Shown: piece after piece, positions 9,818-21,223 of the stretch | Layout: each line of letters begins with the position of its first letter | Position numbering within the stretch: the first letter of the stretch is position 1 | Source of the DNA: Onthophagus taurus | Lineage: Eukaryota > Arthropoda > Insecta > Coleoptera > Scarabaeidae | Direction of reading: 5' to 3' | DNA: 64,000 nt | NCBI RefSeq assembly: GCF_036711975.1 | Contig: NC_091967.1 | Coordinates: forward strand, 24,180,001 to 24,244,000 | Made by a program: the position numbers and the translations under genes | Notes under the pieces: generated by a model | Told to the model about the DNA's origin: nothing | The model's input: the letters and a program-made list of their open reading frames with translations, nothing else | The model's database searches: none

Positions 9818-12800
9818 TTAGGCATTCCTTATACCCAATTGCTGCTCCAATTCAGCACGTTTTTGTTGAACCTTAGTATAGAAATAACGACAAACTGCCT
9901 CTTGAGCCCAAGGTTGATAGAAGAAATCTGCACGTCTTTCTTCTTCTGGATTTCCAACCACATCAGTCATAGCCTACAAAAAATAATTAAAGCAAAACGA
10001 AAACAAAAATAAATTATTTTTTACCTTCAAATCTCTCGTTTGAGAAACAATCCATTTATGGATAAATTGTTGGGGATCTTTAGCAAAACTCAAAAAGAAT
10101 TCCCGGTTAGTTTTCAACTGATTTATAGTTTCAACTGTTTCATGTATTTTGCTATCTAAACCTTGAATTTCTTGTTGACTTGCTGTACTTAATAAGAAAT
10201 TATTCATTTGGGTTTTTAAAGTATCATCAACCTAAAAGGATTCGTTCTAAATATAGTAAGTCAAGAAAATACTTTTTACCTCAACGTCAATATCATAACA
10301 AGCCGTTTGTTTATTTTCCGCCCCACCTTCCACTGAGATAACATGATTAATAACAATTGGATCGGGTGGATGTAAAAGTGGATTTAAAAGTCGTGGTATT
10401 TCAGCAAATTTCATTTTTTGGCAGTTGAAAATCTGCTCTAAATATTTGTCACAAACTATGTATTCCCTTTCGTGGGCATCTTGCAATCTAAACATTAAAA
10501 AAAATTATTATTAGTAAACAAATAATTATAGATGAAATAATTAAATGATTTATTTCAGGAAAGTTATAAAAACGTTCTCTAGATTTGTTCAAGAATTTGC
10601 GTAACTCAATATTATTAATGTCTGAACTATGACGTTCTTCAGTCAGGTGTTTGAAACAAGAGGAGTTACATTTAGATAAATATTCTTTGGATCTAGGTTT
10701 TAAACAACATATACCGCTATGTTTGAAAGGAAGATTTTAAATTAAAACTGTTGATTGTAGGAAAAGCTAAGAATCCAGGTGCTTTTAAAAACAAAGATCT
10801 ACCGATCATCTACAAATCGACTTCAAATGCCTGAACGACCTCAGTACTATTTAAGAAGTGGTTTATAAAATGTTTTATCCCAGAAGTGAGAAAATGTTCT
10901 CAAGAGAATAAATTACCTAGAAAGAGGTGTTGTTAATCAATAATGCACCAAGTAATGTACTACAGTAACCCAGTTGGTCAGTGACGATCAACTACATATG
11001 TTTTTGCCTCCCAACTATTCCCTTATCTAACCAATGGATTAAATGGAACTCGCCAAACGAAAAATATTTTACCGAAAGAGTTTATTATATTAACCCACGT
11101 CATTTATAACGATGAATCAGACATTACACATGACCTTATTAAAAAATAACTTTGTACCATGCCAAAAGTCTACTTTCTGCTTCATGGAAAAAGTGACGTC
11201 TTCGATAATTAAGAAGTGTTGGAAAAACTTAGCCGAAGATAATAAAATATAGTAAAACAAAACATAATTGCGGCGAAGTGAGAGAAATACTATAATTTAT
11301 CTATACTGAAGAAGTACCGACAATCAATGAAATTGAAATGTGGTTAACAGGAGATGGCGCAATAGATGACGATGAAAATATGTTGTTGACAGCTTTTTAA
11401 TTAAAATGGAGGAGATATTCTGAAGTTTGAGAAATAATCCATCACCACGCACACACAACCACAGATCTTTGGCCCCAGTTGATAAATCGAGAAGCGGAAG
11501 AGCCCTCCTAGCAGCCACCAGGACTTCACCACCATCTGCTTTGACAGAATATATCACTTCGATATATAACAACACTTGTGGCAAAGAAACCCTCCATTGT
11601 AGACAGAATTATTAAGATAAGTTTCCGTTAAGAGCAAGAAATCATAATCAAAGGCAGGGAATTTAGAAAACAAGTTGAAGTCTTTGATTGTAAGCCAGGG
11701 ACGTTCTGGTAGTAGAACGACCAAGTCATGAGACAATTTACACTGATTTGGTAAAAATCAGATGGAGATTTGATAACCAATGGTCTCAATCTGTCATCCT
11801 TACGGACATGAATAATACAATTTTTATTCCAGATGTGCTTGTACATTTTTCCGCGGACCAAATTCTTAGGTTTCTTATACAGATCAGCGTTAGGAGAAGA
11901 GAGGTGAATTTACGAAAAGTTTATCAGTTACGTTGGGTATAGATAGGCCTGGCAATCTGTTATCATTATTTTTACGATATAATTTGGCTCCAGCCAAAAA
12001 AGATCACGGATGCCGCAAGACATACTTTTAACTATAACGTTCTGTAAAAACGATGAAAATATATTTATTAAAAAATATTTAAAATCAGTGCTATTTTTTA
12101 ATAAATATATTTTCATTGTTTTTTCAAATTTTTTCTTTCGACCATTACGATAAACCTCGAATCAAAGATCGCAAGAATAACGTTCTGTGTTGATTCCGCA
12201 TTCGAAATATTAGTCTTTGGGCGCGACGGCAAATAATGTACTGCATCAATATCACGTGATGCCAAAATATATCATAGACTGTCACAGAAAGAACTAAGTG
12301 ACTTAGCTAGAGATCTGAAGATTGATAGCGAGGTATTGGCATCCCGCTTACAGCAATGGAATTATTTACACTCTACAACCCGTGTAACTGTTTATCGAAA
12401 GAGAGGCGAAGCATTTGTACAATTTCTTACGAAAGATCAAGGTATTTGTTATTGTTGGTAAAGAAACATATGTGCGCATATCAGAGGTTTTGACTCTAAT
12501 TCAGTATAACGCATTTGAATAGAAAGTTTGTGCAGATTTAAAGGTAATTTCCGCAGTAAAGAAATTTACTAACTTCTACTTTTTAAGTATTGACTCACAT
12601 TTCTATGATTTTCAGGTAATTGCAGTGGTTACTGGCTTATAAGGCGGTTTTACAAAATATTGCTGTTTTCTTTATTTGTGGGATAGCCGAGCGAGAGAGC
12701 ATCATTATGTGCGCAAAGACTGGCCTTTTAGAGAACATTACGATACTGGTGCTTTCAATGTCTTAAATAAGCCTCTGGTGAGACCAGCATCTGTAATATT

Positions 12801-15800
12801 GCCTCCACTACACATCAAACTGGGTTTGATGAAAGTCTTTGTGAAAACGTTGAATCCAGAAGGCACAGCATTTAAATATCTCACCCAGCTCTTTCCACAA
12901 CTATCGTATGCTAAACTAAGAGAAGGCATATTTGTTGGCCCTCAAATAAGAAAATTAATAAATAACAACGATTCATGTCAATATTAACAACAAAAAAAGC
13001 AATGACGTGGATTAGCTTCAAACAAATCGTCCATGGATTTTTAGGGAACCATAAGGATGAGAATTATCGCGAAATAATTTCCAACATAAATATGTCGCAC
13101 TTAGATTTTTTTCCAAGCAATATTGGAGCAGAAAGTGTCGAACAAGGCGAGCGGTTCCATCAAGACTTAATGACATTTGAAAGACGTTATCAAGGTTACT
13201 GGGACGCTGGGATGATGGGAAATTATCTCTGGAGTGTTATCAGAGAAATCGAACCAAAGCCATACAAAAAATTGTCGAAAAGTAATCATTCCCGCACTAT
13301 ACTAACAATAAGTAAAGTAGTATATTATTAAACATAAAATTTAATTCCATGAAAGTTTTGTAATATAAACGTAGACAATATAAATAAAAAAACAAAGAAA
13401 AGTTTGGTATCGTTGTAAGATCAGCCAAAAACCTGAGTGCGCATAGTGAAACTCTGTCAAAACCAAATCCTCCTGACCAATTAATACAATCCAGTAAAAG
13501 AGTAAAAAAAAGTTATAAGAGTAAAAGTGACAGTAGAAATGTTATCTAGCAACGACAGCCTAGAAATTTTAATTATTTGATATGCTTAATGTTCAACATT
13601 TAGAACAGGTAAAATAATATTGATTTCAGTGAATTTAATGTTTATACTTAGTGCCTGGAACAGTTAAATATCTCTTTATTAAAAAAAATTGTTCGTAGTA
13701 ATGTTTCAACAATACAGCGAAAATGGCAAAAAATTAAATTTTGCACGATTGTCGTAAATTAACGATATCTCCGATAAAATACGTTCGACCAATGCTTCGA
13801 AATTTAAAGAATTAAATGTTCTACAGGATAGAAATGCAAACTTTTTTGTTCACATATAATTCTTTTCCGTTACGGCGATTAATTGATAAAAAAATGGGAA
13901 AAATGTCAAAAAATTTGATTTTGTTAAGTTGTTTAGGCTGTAGCAAAATAACGGAGAGTCCAATTTATGCCATCAATACCTCAAAATGTTCGTCTGCATC
14001 TCTACTTTCATGTCCATATAGCTACAGAAGCACACTAGGCAAAATAAAAAATATACTGAACATGAACCGTTACTATGTTTTTTAATTTACGATTTTCCAC
14101 ATTTTTGGGTATATCTCAAAAACTGGACATGATGGAGAAAAACTGAAGACAGTTTCAGAATCAGCACAACATTCTGCATTATAAAAAAAATATCACAGTC
14201 TTCGAGATTTTTCTTGTAAACTAGTGTAATTAGTCTAAATGCCATATGTGTCTATATATACAGGTGTCTCAGCGAGACCGGTCATTAGACGTTTCTGGGT
14301 TTCTGGCGAAAATAAAAATTTGAGAATTCAGACTTAAGTATTATCAATTACGATTGCAATTTGATTCAGCCGTTCGGGAGTTATTCGAATTTTTCTAGAA
14401 AAATCTGCTCCAGCAGACATTTGTTCAAAAAATCAGAGAACACTCGATTTTTGGGATATCAATTTAGGATTCAGAACATGCTTAAGCAACATGATGGAGT
14501 ATGTTTTGGTGCCGAGAACGGCTGTCTAGAACGTTTGGTCACTGTACTATGGCACGTTAACTTTTCAAAATTTGGAAGTACCATAACTTCATTTTCTTAA
14601 ATGGCACCCTCCATATTTTATTACTTAGTCGTCTTCAGTGTCTCATTCTACATCTTTTATATCCCATATGTCCCATACCTAACATTAATAGTTTGGGAGA
14701 TAATTAATTAGGGTTTTTTGAAAAATGCACACATATCATATGGATATTCAGCCTAGTACTAGAAGGTAGGTACTAGGTACGACCGGAAGTGCTAGAAATC
14801 TGAAAATATTTTAGACCAAGAGAACGTAATTGATAATACTTAAGTCTGAATTCTCAAATTTTTATTTTGGCCAGAACCCCAGAAACGTCTAATGATCGGT
14901 CTCGCTGAGACACCCTGTATTATTTTTCTTTGTGATCAAACTAACAATTTTATGAGAGAATGTCAAAAGACAATAAAGTTGGAAATTGAATCCGTCTTTT
15001 TTAAAACAAGTTTTTAAATAAAAGAATGTAGACACATTCAAAATTTCTACTGCAAACTATTATAGGAGATGGTTTTTTCAACCCCTCATTATCGTTCAAT
15101 TTGTTATTGTGATATTTCTTAATTTACAATCAGTAAGTACTATTCTCCAACTAAATAGAAAATGCCATTCTTTCAACAAAATCTTATTTAGTTGTGCAGA
15201 ATGTTTTCAGTCCATATACAGGTGATTCACATAAGAACCGACACAGAGCAGGGACATGTAGAGGACAATAAATTAAGATCAATTAACGTAACTTACCTCT
15301 ATACTAAGTTGTACACCTGAGGAGTTATAAGCCTTCAAAGTTGGCTCTTAAATTTTTAAAAAGTTCAATATCTTCGTAATACATTAAGCTAGAAAAACCA
15401 AATTTGGTATACGTTATGAGCAGAGCCCGGACAGTTTAGGAAAATTATCCTAAAACGCCTCCCACTCCAGTCTCAATATTCAATCGAAGCGTGCGAAGCT
15501 GTCAGATACGTCATACCTTATGTCACGAAATAAATTATAATTAATTTATTAATAATTATAAATTTAATAAAACCAAAATGAATAATTCAGTGCGTATTTT
15601 TATATTATTTTTATTAATTCATTAATTAATGTTGCACTGCAAGTTCTTCGCTAAGGTACGCTCATCGCTCTTCGGAATTCAATTTTGAAGAGTAACTTAA
15701 AAGGTGTCAAAAGCGACAACAACGTAGTTACGTCGTTGTCATGAAATTCGTTTCGTATAGAGGGGCGCACTTTTCCTAAACTGTCCGGGCTCTGGTTATG

Positions 15801-18319
15801 AGTGCACTAAGGGTATTAATTGGTAGCAAATTGCACTCAATTGAAGCATTTCAAAGGATTGATTAAAGGTGATGGTACCCTAAATTTTGACAGATTTTTT
15901 TGATCTTTTGGCGGATTTAATACATTACTACTTCATTTCATGTGGAATTTAATTCTAAAACTTTTATTAGTTATTATTTTTTAAAAAACTGTCGTTTTCA
16001 TAGAAAACTTAAATAACTAAACCCACGTATTTCGTAATGTTGCTTAAAATAAGCGAAAATTTAGTAGCCGGCTATGAAATTGTACGTCAAACTTGATAAA
16101 TAGGTTATAAAGTTATTTAACGACAAGGTTTTATAACCTATTTGTCAAGTTTGACGTACAATTTCACAGCCGACTACTGAATTTTCGATAATTTTAAGTA
16201 GCATTAACGAAATTCGTGTCTTTAGTTATTTGAGTTTTTTATGAAAACGACAATGTTTTTAAAAAATAATAAGAGTAGAAAAAGTTTTAGAATTAAATTC
16301 CACATGAAATCAGGTAATAATGTGTTAAATCCACCCATTTAGGGGACCATCACCCGTAATCAACCCTTTCAAATGCCTCAATTGGTCTCAACTTGCTACC
16401 AATTAATACCCTTGGTACACTCATAACGTATACCAAATTTGGTTTTTCTAACTTAATGTATTACGAAGATATTCAATGTTTTAAAAATTTAAGACCCAAC
16501 TTTGAAGGCCTATAACTCCTCAGGAGTACAACTTAGTATAAAGATAAGTGATGTTAAATCGTCTTAATTTATTGTCCTCTACATGTCCCTGTTCTGTGTC
16601 GGTTCTTATGTGAATCACCCTGTATATAAAAATCTCTAGAAATTTAAGAAATTTTTTTGTGATCAAATTAACAATTTTAGGAGAAAATGTTAAGAGACAA
16701 AAATGTTGCAGATTGAATCCCACTATTTAAATCAAGTTTAAAAGAAAAATGTAGACGCATTAGAAAGTTTTGATGCAAAATATTATAGGGGTTGATTTTT
16801 TCACTCCCTTGTAATAACATTTTAGGGTTACAAAAATCGTTAAAAGGTGTCATTTTATTACCAACAGTTACCTGTCTAATTTCATTCCACCATAGTGGAT
16901 TGATTAAATAAAAACAATTTTGTCCCCTAATTTTAGAGGGCTGTAACTTGGAGAAGAAAGGATTTTGAATAAAAAGCTATATGAAAGACACCCCTTAATT
17001 TTCGATGAAAAATCACCCCTTGAAATCTTTTGCATCAATTTAGAAACACCTGTACATTTTGTATTTTTAGTTCAATACAGTTGTGCCTGAAAAATTATTA
17101 CTCTAAACATATGTAGCAATGATTTCCTAAAATAAAACATTTTTATTGATTTCTTCTTTTATTTCAAATGCTAAGGAAGATTCTGGATAAAACATTAACC
17201 TATTGTTATTACCTATGAGTTTTGATGTATTGCCAAAGTGCAGAAATGATAACAGGACGTGTTTGAGTGTGAACCCCCAACAACCTCGCCAATCTTGGGT
17301 CTAATTTAAACTGCAATGGTTGGTAATCCAAAAGTAGCAAGATCGTACATCTCACATTTTTATCTCCAGGTCTTTTCACCTAAACAAATTCCAATAAATT
17401 AATCTTAACAAACCAAATTCAATTTTTTTACTTGAAATCCATCCGTTTCTTGTGTAGTCAAAGTGCGATGCCATTCAACCAAATGATTATCAGGCCCATA
17501 CAATTCTTTGTCCAACTCGATAACCAAAGATTTAAAAAACGAAGAAAACTTTCTTTTAACTTTATTAGGATCATTTTTGGAATCCTCCAAAAGACGACCT
17601 TCGACACGTAACTCCCAAGACGCTACCGAACCTTCTTGTCCTGGACCATCTGGTCCATCAGCTTGCGGTTCTTTACTTGGATAAAACGTATTTGAAATAA
17701 AAATCCTTAATTTGCGTTTTTGTTTCATGGGTCGTTTTAAGGCCTCTTGAATATCTAGTCTTTTTCGCATTATTGTAGCATCTAGCTTACGTTCAAAAGC
17801 TAATAGATCCATATAAGCTTGACTTTCAGGGACGAGATCACGCACTTTTTGCGGGAGAATTTTATCAGAGAGTTTCTTCTTTTTTTTACTTGTTCCATGT
17901 GTGTATTCACTAAAACAATAATTATGACAGAATCCTTTATAAAGTTCGAATTTTAATATATTAATTTCAATCTTATTTACCCTTTTTGTGGTGGTAAACC
18001 CACCCGGGAGTCTGGAGGTCTTTTAACACCTTGTTGGGGCGGCATGGGACCACCCCTCATTGGGGAATAAGGTTGCTGAGGTGGACGTTGCATTATATTA
18101 CCTCCACTTGTCCCCATATTTGGTGGGGGAGTAAATCCTGATCTTTGCTGTTAATAAATAAGAGTAATATAAAAATATTATAATTGGAGTGTGTGTATTT
18201 ACCGGGAAGTTTTGTCCTGGATATTGTCGAATCGGAGGATTTTGCGGGGGCGGATACCTTTGTGGAGGAGGAACTCCTGGTCCTGCATTCGGTACAGGCC
18301 CCGGAAAACGTTGGGCCAT
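9818..18319 (-). CDS. Bap60: BAP60/SMARCD subunit of SWI/SNF (Brahma) complex, 499 aa
   Basis: Accessory subunit of the Brahma chromatin-remodelling complex, linking it to transcription factors in the nucleus. Seven coding exons join in frame with GT-AG borders: 18203-18319, 17981-18147, 17432-17909, 17213-17379, 10280-10487, 10025-10231 and 9818-9973. Exon 1 starts [10 protein letters not shown] and, with exon 2, encodes a Pro/Gln/Gly-rich N-terminus (residues 1-94). Exon 3 holds the family signature [20 protein letters not shown] and [17 protein letters not shown]. The SWIB domain (about 276-352) spans exons 4 and 5, including [16 protein letters not shown] and [20 protein letters not shown]. 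Exons 6-7 hold the helical C-terminus, ending [11 protein letters not shown]. Length is close to the fly protein (about 515). Intron 4 (6.7 kb) is filled with transposon debris; the other introns are short. No coding lesions were seen. Confidence 0.95.
10560..11400 (+). pseudogene. pogo/Tigger/jerky-type DDE transposase remnant
   Basis: Plus-strand reading gives [20 protein letters not shown], then a block like [16 protein letters not shown] and a decayed PRK..LL.NNAPS region. These are the core of the DDE_1 endonuclease found in jerky/Tigger/pogo proteins. Further on, the post-catalytic [17 protein letters not shown] block (about 11163-11220) follows. Stops and shifts throughout; no CENP-B-type N-terminal domain is recognisable. 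It lies in BAP60 intron 4 in the opposite orientation to the host gene. Confidence 0.7.
11410..11860 (-). pseudogene. Jockey-type non-LTR retrotransposon endonuclease fragment
   Basis: Minus-strand frames in order show [20 protein letters not shown] (apurinic endonuclease motif, about 11720-11800), then [18 protein letters not shown] (about 11600-11670), then [18 protein letters not shown] (about 11460-11550). This is the start of a non-LTR (Jockey-clade) ORF2. Three frames are needed, so it is disrupted. It is co-oriented with BAP60 inside intron 4. Confidence 0.65.
12050..12119. repeat. 28-bp near-perfect inverted repeat (hairpin)
   Basis: Arm 12050-12077 (acgatgaaaatatatttatt and eight more bases) is matched by the complement at 12092-12119 at 27 of 28 positions, with a 14-base loop. 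It is extremely AT-rich. It could be a foldback remnant or a transposon end; no flanking duplication is clear. Confidence 0.6.
12230..13335 (+). pseudogene. Arthropod transposon-associated protein of unclassified family
   Basis: Frames on the plus strand match a protein type I recognise as multi-copy in arthropod genomes, usually left uncharacterised. Segments in order: [27 protein letters not shown] (12330-12420), [20 protein letters not shown] (12678-12740), [20 protein letters not shown] with F.YL...FPQLSYAKL (12800-12920), [10 protein letters not shown] (13040-13070), and [23 protein letters not shown] with [14 protein letters not shown] (13100-13230). The last block resembles a conserved GERFHQD..ME.RYQGRWD motif. 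Several stops and one shift interrupt it. Its mobilising mechanism is not clear to me. It lies in BAP60 intron 4. Confidence 0.55.
13336..14258. other. AT-rich intronic sequence, nothing recognised
   Basis: Part of BAP60 intron 4 between the transposon protein remnant and the TIR element at 14259. Open frames such as 13816-14085 show no domain. Confidence 0.35.
14259..14919. mobile_element. Non-autonomous TA-flanked TIR element
   Basis: Left end caggtgtctcagcgagaccg at 14261, right end complementary (cggtctcgctgagacaccctg) ending 14917, with TA at 14259-14260 and 14918-14919. The inverted repeats run about 90 bp inward, through cagacttaagtattatcaatta on the left and its complement on the right. 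No coding capacity. Its termini share the style (cagg/gtgtctca) of the family at 955-1708 but the interior differs. Confidence 0.65.
15217..16624. mobile_element. Long foldback TIR element, two arms of about 500 bp
   Basis: Termini caggtgattcacataagaac (15219) and its complement (to 16622) lie between TA dinucleotides. Apart from a later insertion at 15421-15794, the whole left half is repeated in reverse order in the right half, up to a centre near 16115-16125 (aggttataaagttattt / acaaggttttataacct). Each arm is about 500 bp, so an RNA read through it could fold into a long hairpin. It lies inside BAP60 intron 4 and would be transcribed with that gene. Confidence 0.75.
15421..15794. mobile_element. 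Small non-autonomous hAT element with 8-bp target duplication
   Basis: TIRs CAGAGCCCGGACAGTTTAGG (15421) and the complement (ending 15794). The 8-bp direct repeat GTTATGAG sits at 15413-15420 and 15795-15802. An 8-bp duplication and CAG-type ends fit hAT. It interrupts the left arm of the foldback element; the right arm still carries the unbroken phrase, showing it is the younger insertion. Confidence 0.75.
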
Positions 18320-18700
18320 GTCCGATATTGTTACGTTTAAAAAGATTAAACAAACTTTCACAAAGAACGCGTTCCCGACAAGTTGGCTACAATTTTGTTG
18401 TTTGATGTGAAGTTGGCTACGATCATATACGTGTTTATTTAGATGGAAAGGTGCGTTTAGGAATAAGTATAAACGATAACAGACAAGGAAAGGAATAGAG
18501 TATCATGAAAGATAGAAAGAGATGAAATTAGGTGGTTTCATTACCATGTAATGTTTAAAATGGTTAAACTTATTTTTTTTATTAAATGATTTTGTTTTTA
18601 AGATAAAAAATTAATAATAAATACGTAACTTATTTGTGAATTATTTTGAGTTGACTTTACATGACAAAAGTGTAACCGTTAGGTTATGAGATTCTCATAG

Positions 18701-18772
18701 GCGATGGTGGTGTAATGGTCAGCATAGTTGCCTTCCAAGCAGTTGATCCGGGTTCGATTCCCGGCCATCGCA
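18701..18772 (+). tRNA. tRNA-Gly (anticodon TCC)
   Basis: A 72-base cloverleaf. The acceptor stem GCGATGG pairs perfectly with CCATCGC before the terminal A. D-arm/A-box is TGGTGTAATGG. The anticodon stem is GTTGC/GCAGT around loop CTTCCAA (anticodon TCC at 18734-18736). The T-arm is CCGGG-TTCGATT-CCCGG, containing the B-box. It decodes GGA glycine codons. It is intronless and stands 380 bases upstream of BAP60 on the other strand. Confidence 0.95.
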
Positions 18773-18773
18773 C

Positions 18774-18784
18774 TTTTTTTTTTT
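18774..18784 (+). terminator. RNA polymerase III terminator of tRNA-Gly
   Basis: Run of eleven T residues beginning two bases after the tRNA 3' end, the standard Pol III stop signal. Confidence 0.8.
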
Positions 18785-18869
18785 GTAATTCTAATAATAA
18801 AATTAATTAAATTTAATTTCTTTTTTAATAACATCGTAACAGTCCTCCGAATTAAAAAATAGAATCATT

Positions 18870-19060
18870 ATCAGCTTCTAATTTTCTGCCAACAGTGTTT
18901 AGTCTTCTAGAAGAAGATCTAGTTTACTATTAGCAACATCTTCTCTTCTACCAACAATATCTAATGTTCTTCTTACAGTATCTAGTCTTTAGAAAGGAGT
19001 ATGTAGTCTTCTGCAAGTATCTGCTCTTCCATTAACAGCTTCAAGAAATATATTGGTACA
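18870..19060. repeat. Diverged copy of the tttagtcttct satellite motif
   Basis: Irregular repeats of phrases such as ttctgccaacagtgtttag and agtatgtagtcttctgcaag, the same motif family as the array at 5013-5560. No GC-rich TIRs of the 4675-5708 type surround it, so it appears to be a fragment. Confidence 0.5.
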
Positions 19061-20090
19061 CTATTAGCTAAGGATGCTCATTCACTTGACATATTTTGTA
19101 TAAATTAGGAACTTGAATACATATAAATAAATTTATAAAATTTTGAGTAATTAGGGGTGGAACGGATATCCGGCCATTTATTAAAATACGGCCGGATACC
19201 GGATAGTTACCAAATATCCGGCTTTGGATATTATTCAAGTATAACCCCAATAGGACTTTTTCATTGAATACAACTATTCTGCTTTTCAAAAGAAATGAAC
19301 CACCCCGTAGGAATAGGCGAAGAACTTTGAAATTATGTAGGATCAGTTAGTCCATGTGCATCCATCTACCACAGCTGATAGAAATTATCTGTCTGTTAGG
19401 TCCTGAAATTGCGTGTGTTAAATAGTATTTTTCGGAGTAGTTCGCCGTTTGTTTGTGATTGTTGTCACTGCATTAGTAAAGTTAGTGTCTCAAAAATGCC
19501 ACGAGTTCGAAGACGTGCAAATTTTCGCCATCTTAAGCCCTTTGAAAGAGGACGAATTATCGGGATGCATGAGGCTGGTTTAAGCTTTCGGGAAATTGGC
19601 AGACGCATGGGCCTACCTCACGCCACTATCAGACGGACTTGGATGGATTGGCAGTAAGAACGCTTAGAAACCCGTCGTAGAGGCAGTGGACGTCCTAGAC
19701 AGCAGCACGCGAAGATCGACTGTTAAGGCGAAGTGCAATACAAGACCCAGTAGAACCAACGCACAGTGGTCCGAGCGGTAAGAAAACCCGATCGAAAATA
19801 TTATTTTGGTGTTAGCAATTAGCTAGCTTTATGAAACTTGGCATATGATTATAAGACCAAAAGGGTAATGTTGTGTCAAAATTTGAATTAAATTCGTCAA
19901 CCGGAAGTAGTACTACGCAAGCAGTACTTTATTTAAATTCATACTCATTTTCTTTTCATATAAATTAGGACTTTAAAGAAGAATGTTACTATAAAATTTT
20001 GTGCAAAACATTAGACGTATATTACTTCACATTTTCTTGTGTAATTACGTGATCGTAAATTCCTATCTAAATTGTTTTATAGAGGACCTA

Positions 20091-20660
20091 TACCGGATGT
20101 CTCACGTAACTGGTTCGTTAGAACTTTTTTAGGTACCACTATTCGTAGCGGTTTGAAATTTTGACAACATGGATTGTTCATTCGAAGCTTTCGATCTAAA
20201 ATACTTTCAAGATGGCCGCCACTTCCGGTCTACCGGATGTAGACCACAACTTCGTTATTTTAAATGGAATGCTATAGTTTTTAATGCACCTTTTAATTAT
20301 ATTCGACAAAATAAGTTGGCTTTGATAAAAGTTATTGGTACCTACCATTTTTCGTTTTCGTGTTATTTTGTTTTTAAGATTTTCTTTGGCAAATTACTTT
20401 ATGCTCTTTAAAACCTTATATCTCAGCCAACGTTCATTCAAAAAAGCTCTAAATTGGCACGATTACTCTTGAGATGTTGTCAAACAGATTGTCATTTGTT
20501 GTATTAAAGTATCTTATACAGGGTGGTCAAAAATTGAATTATCGTTTCTCCATATTCAATGATAAGAAAGTCGAAAATTTTAAATGGAACGCCCCATATT
20601 TTTTTACCCCATCAGAAATGGAATTTGATAAAAATGTGGCAAAATTAATTGGCAGAATTA
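20091..20660. mobile_element. Partial copy of the 955-1708 TIR family inside the Transib
   Basis: Begins taccggatgtctcacgtaac and continues with the same text as the 955-1708 element (gttagaacttttttaggtac, then ttcaagatggc). From about 20440 it matches the reverse complement of 1190-1340 (tcttatacaggg.ggtcaaaaattg). The second TIR is missing, so the copy is truncated on the right. Confidence 0.6.
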
Positions 20661-20875
20661 GTTGGTTAGATAGCTCAATTTTACTTAGCTTTTACTAAAA
20701 ATATTCGAGAATAAACTCATCGCTCTTAATTTGAAGTGATATTGGAGACCATAATACGTAAGTTTGCAGCCTACTTATTGTAGAATTTTCCCATGATACT
20801 GAGATAGTCCACATACATTTCAAATTATTCGAGATAATATAAAATATTTTGTTATATTCACCAACATAACAAAAT

Positions 20876-21223
20876 TTACCTCAATTTGTGTGAGTCTTCT
20901 TCATTTTCTAGATCTTGTTCCTCTATATTTACTTCTTCATCATTATTGTCTTCTTCTTCACTTTCTTCATCATCATCATCTTCTTCTTTACCTTCCTTTT
21001 CTTCTAGAGATTTGTCCAGTATAAGTAAATTTTTCATGTCTTCATTCATATTTTTATATCTTTCTGAACATTCTTTATAAAAGTTACTAATAAATGGATC
21101 GGAGCTCAGTAATAGTCTTTTAAATAAATCTTCATTTGTTTGAAGTCTACCACATTTTCTTGTGTGACACTCTCTAAATCTGCGTACTTGTTTGTTTTTT
21201 GCTTCTTGATAAATAAGATCCAC
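20876..21223 (-). pseudogene. Probable Transib transposase C-terminal fragment
   Basis: Minus-strand frame without a convincing start (an in-frame stop lies just upstream of the GTG at 21223). It contains RRFRECHTRKCGRLQTNEDL followed by FKRLLLSSDPFIS, then an acidic tail rich in Glu/Asp/Ser from microsatellite-like gaa/gat repeats. The DLF.RLLLSSDP pattern fits my recollection of the C-terminus of Transib transposases, and it lies inside a Transib-ended element, in one orientation. Upstream, KKEILRQRAP and KNWQSKIT continue the frame between stops. The assignment is an inference; no catalytic residue is seen. Confidence 0.45.

Noticed and set aside
18184..18410. Two plus-strand frames of 73 codons
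   Set aside because: Antisense shadows of BAP60 exon 1, which has a clear start, splice donor and protein match on the minus strand.
20886..21080. Ser-rich plus-strand frame
   Set aside because: Antisense shadow of the acidic tail coded on the minus strand; made of tcttcatca microsatellite.
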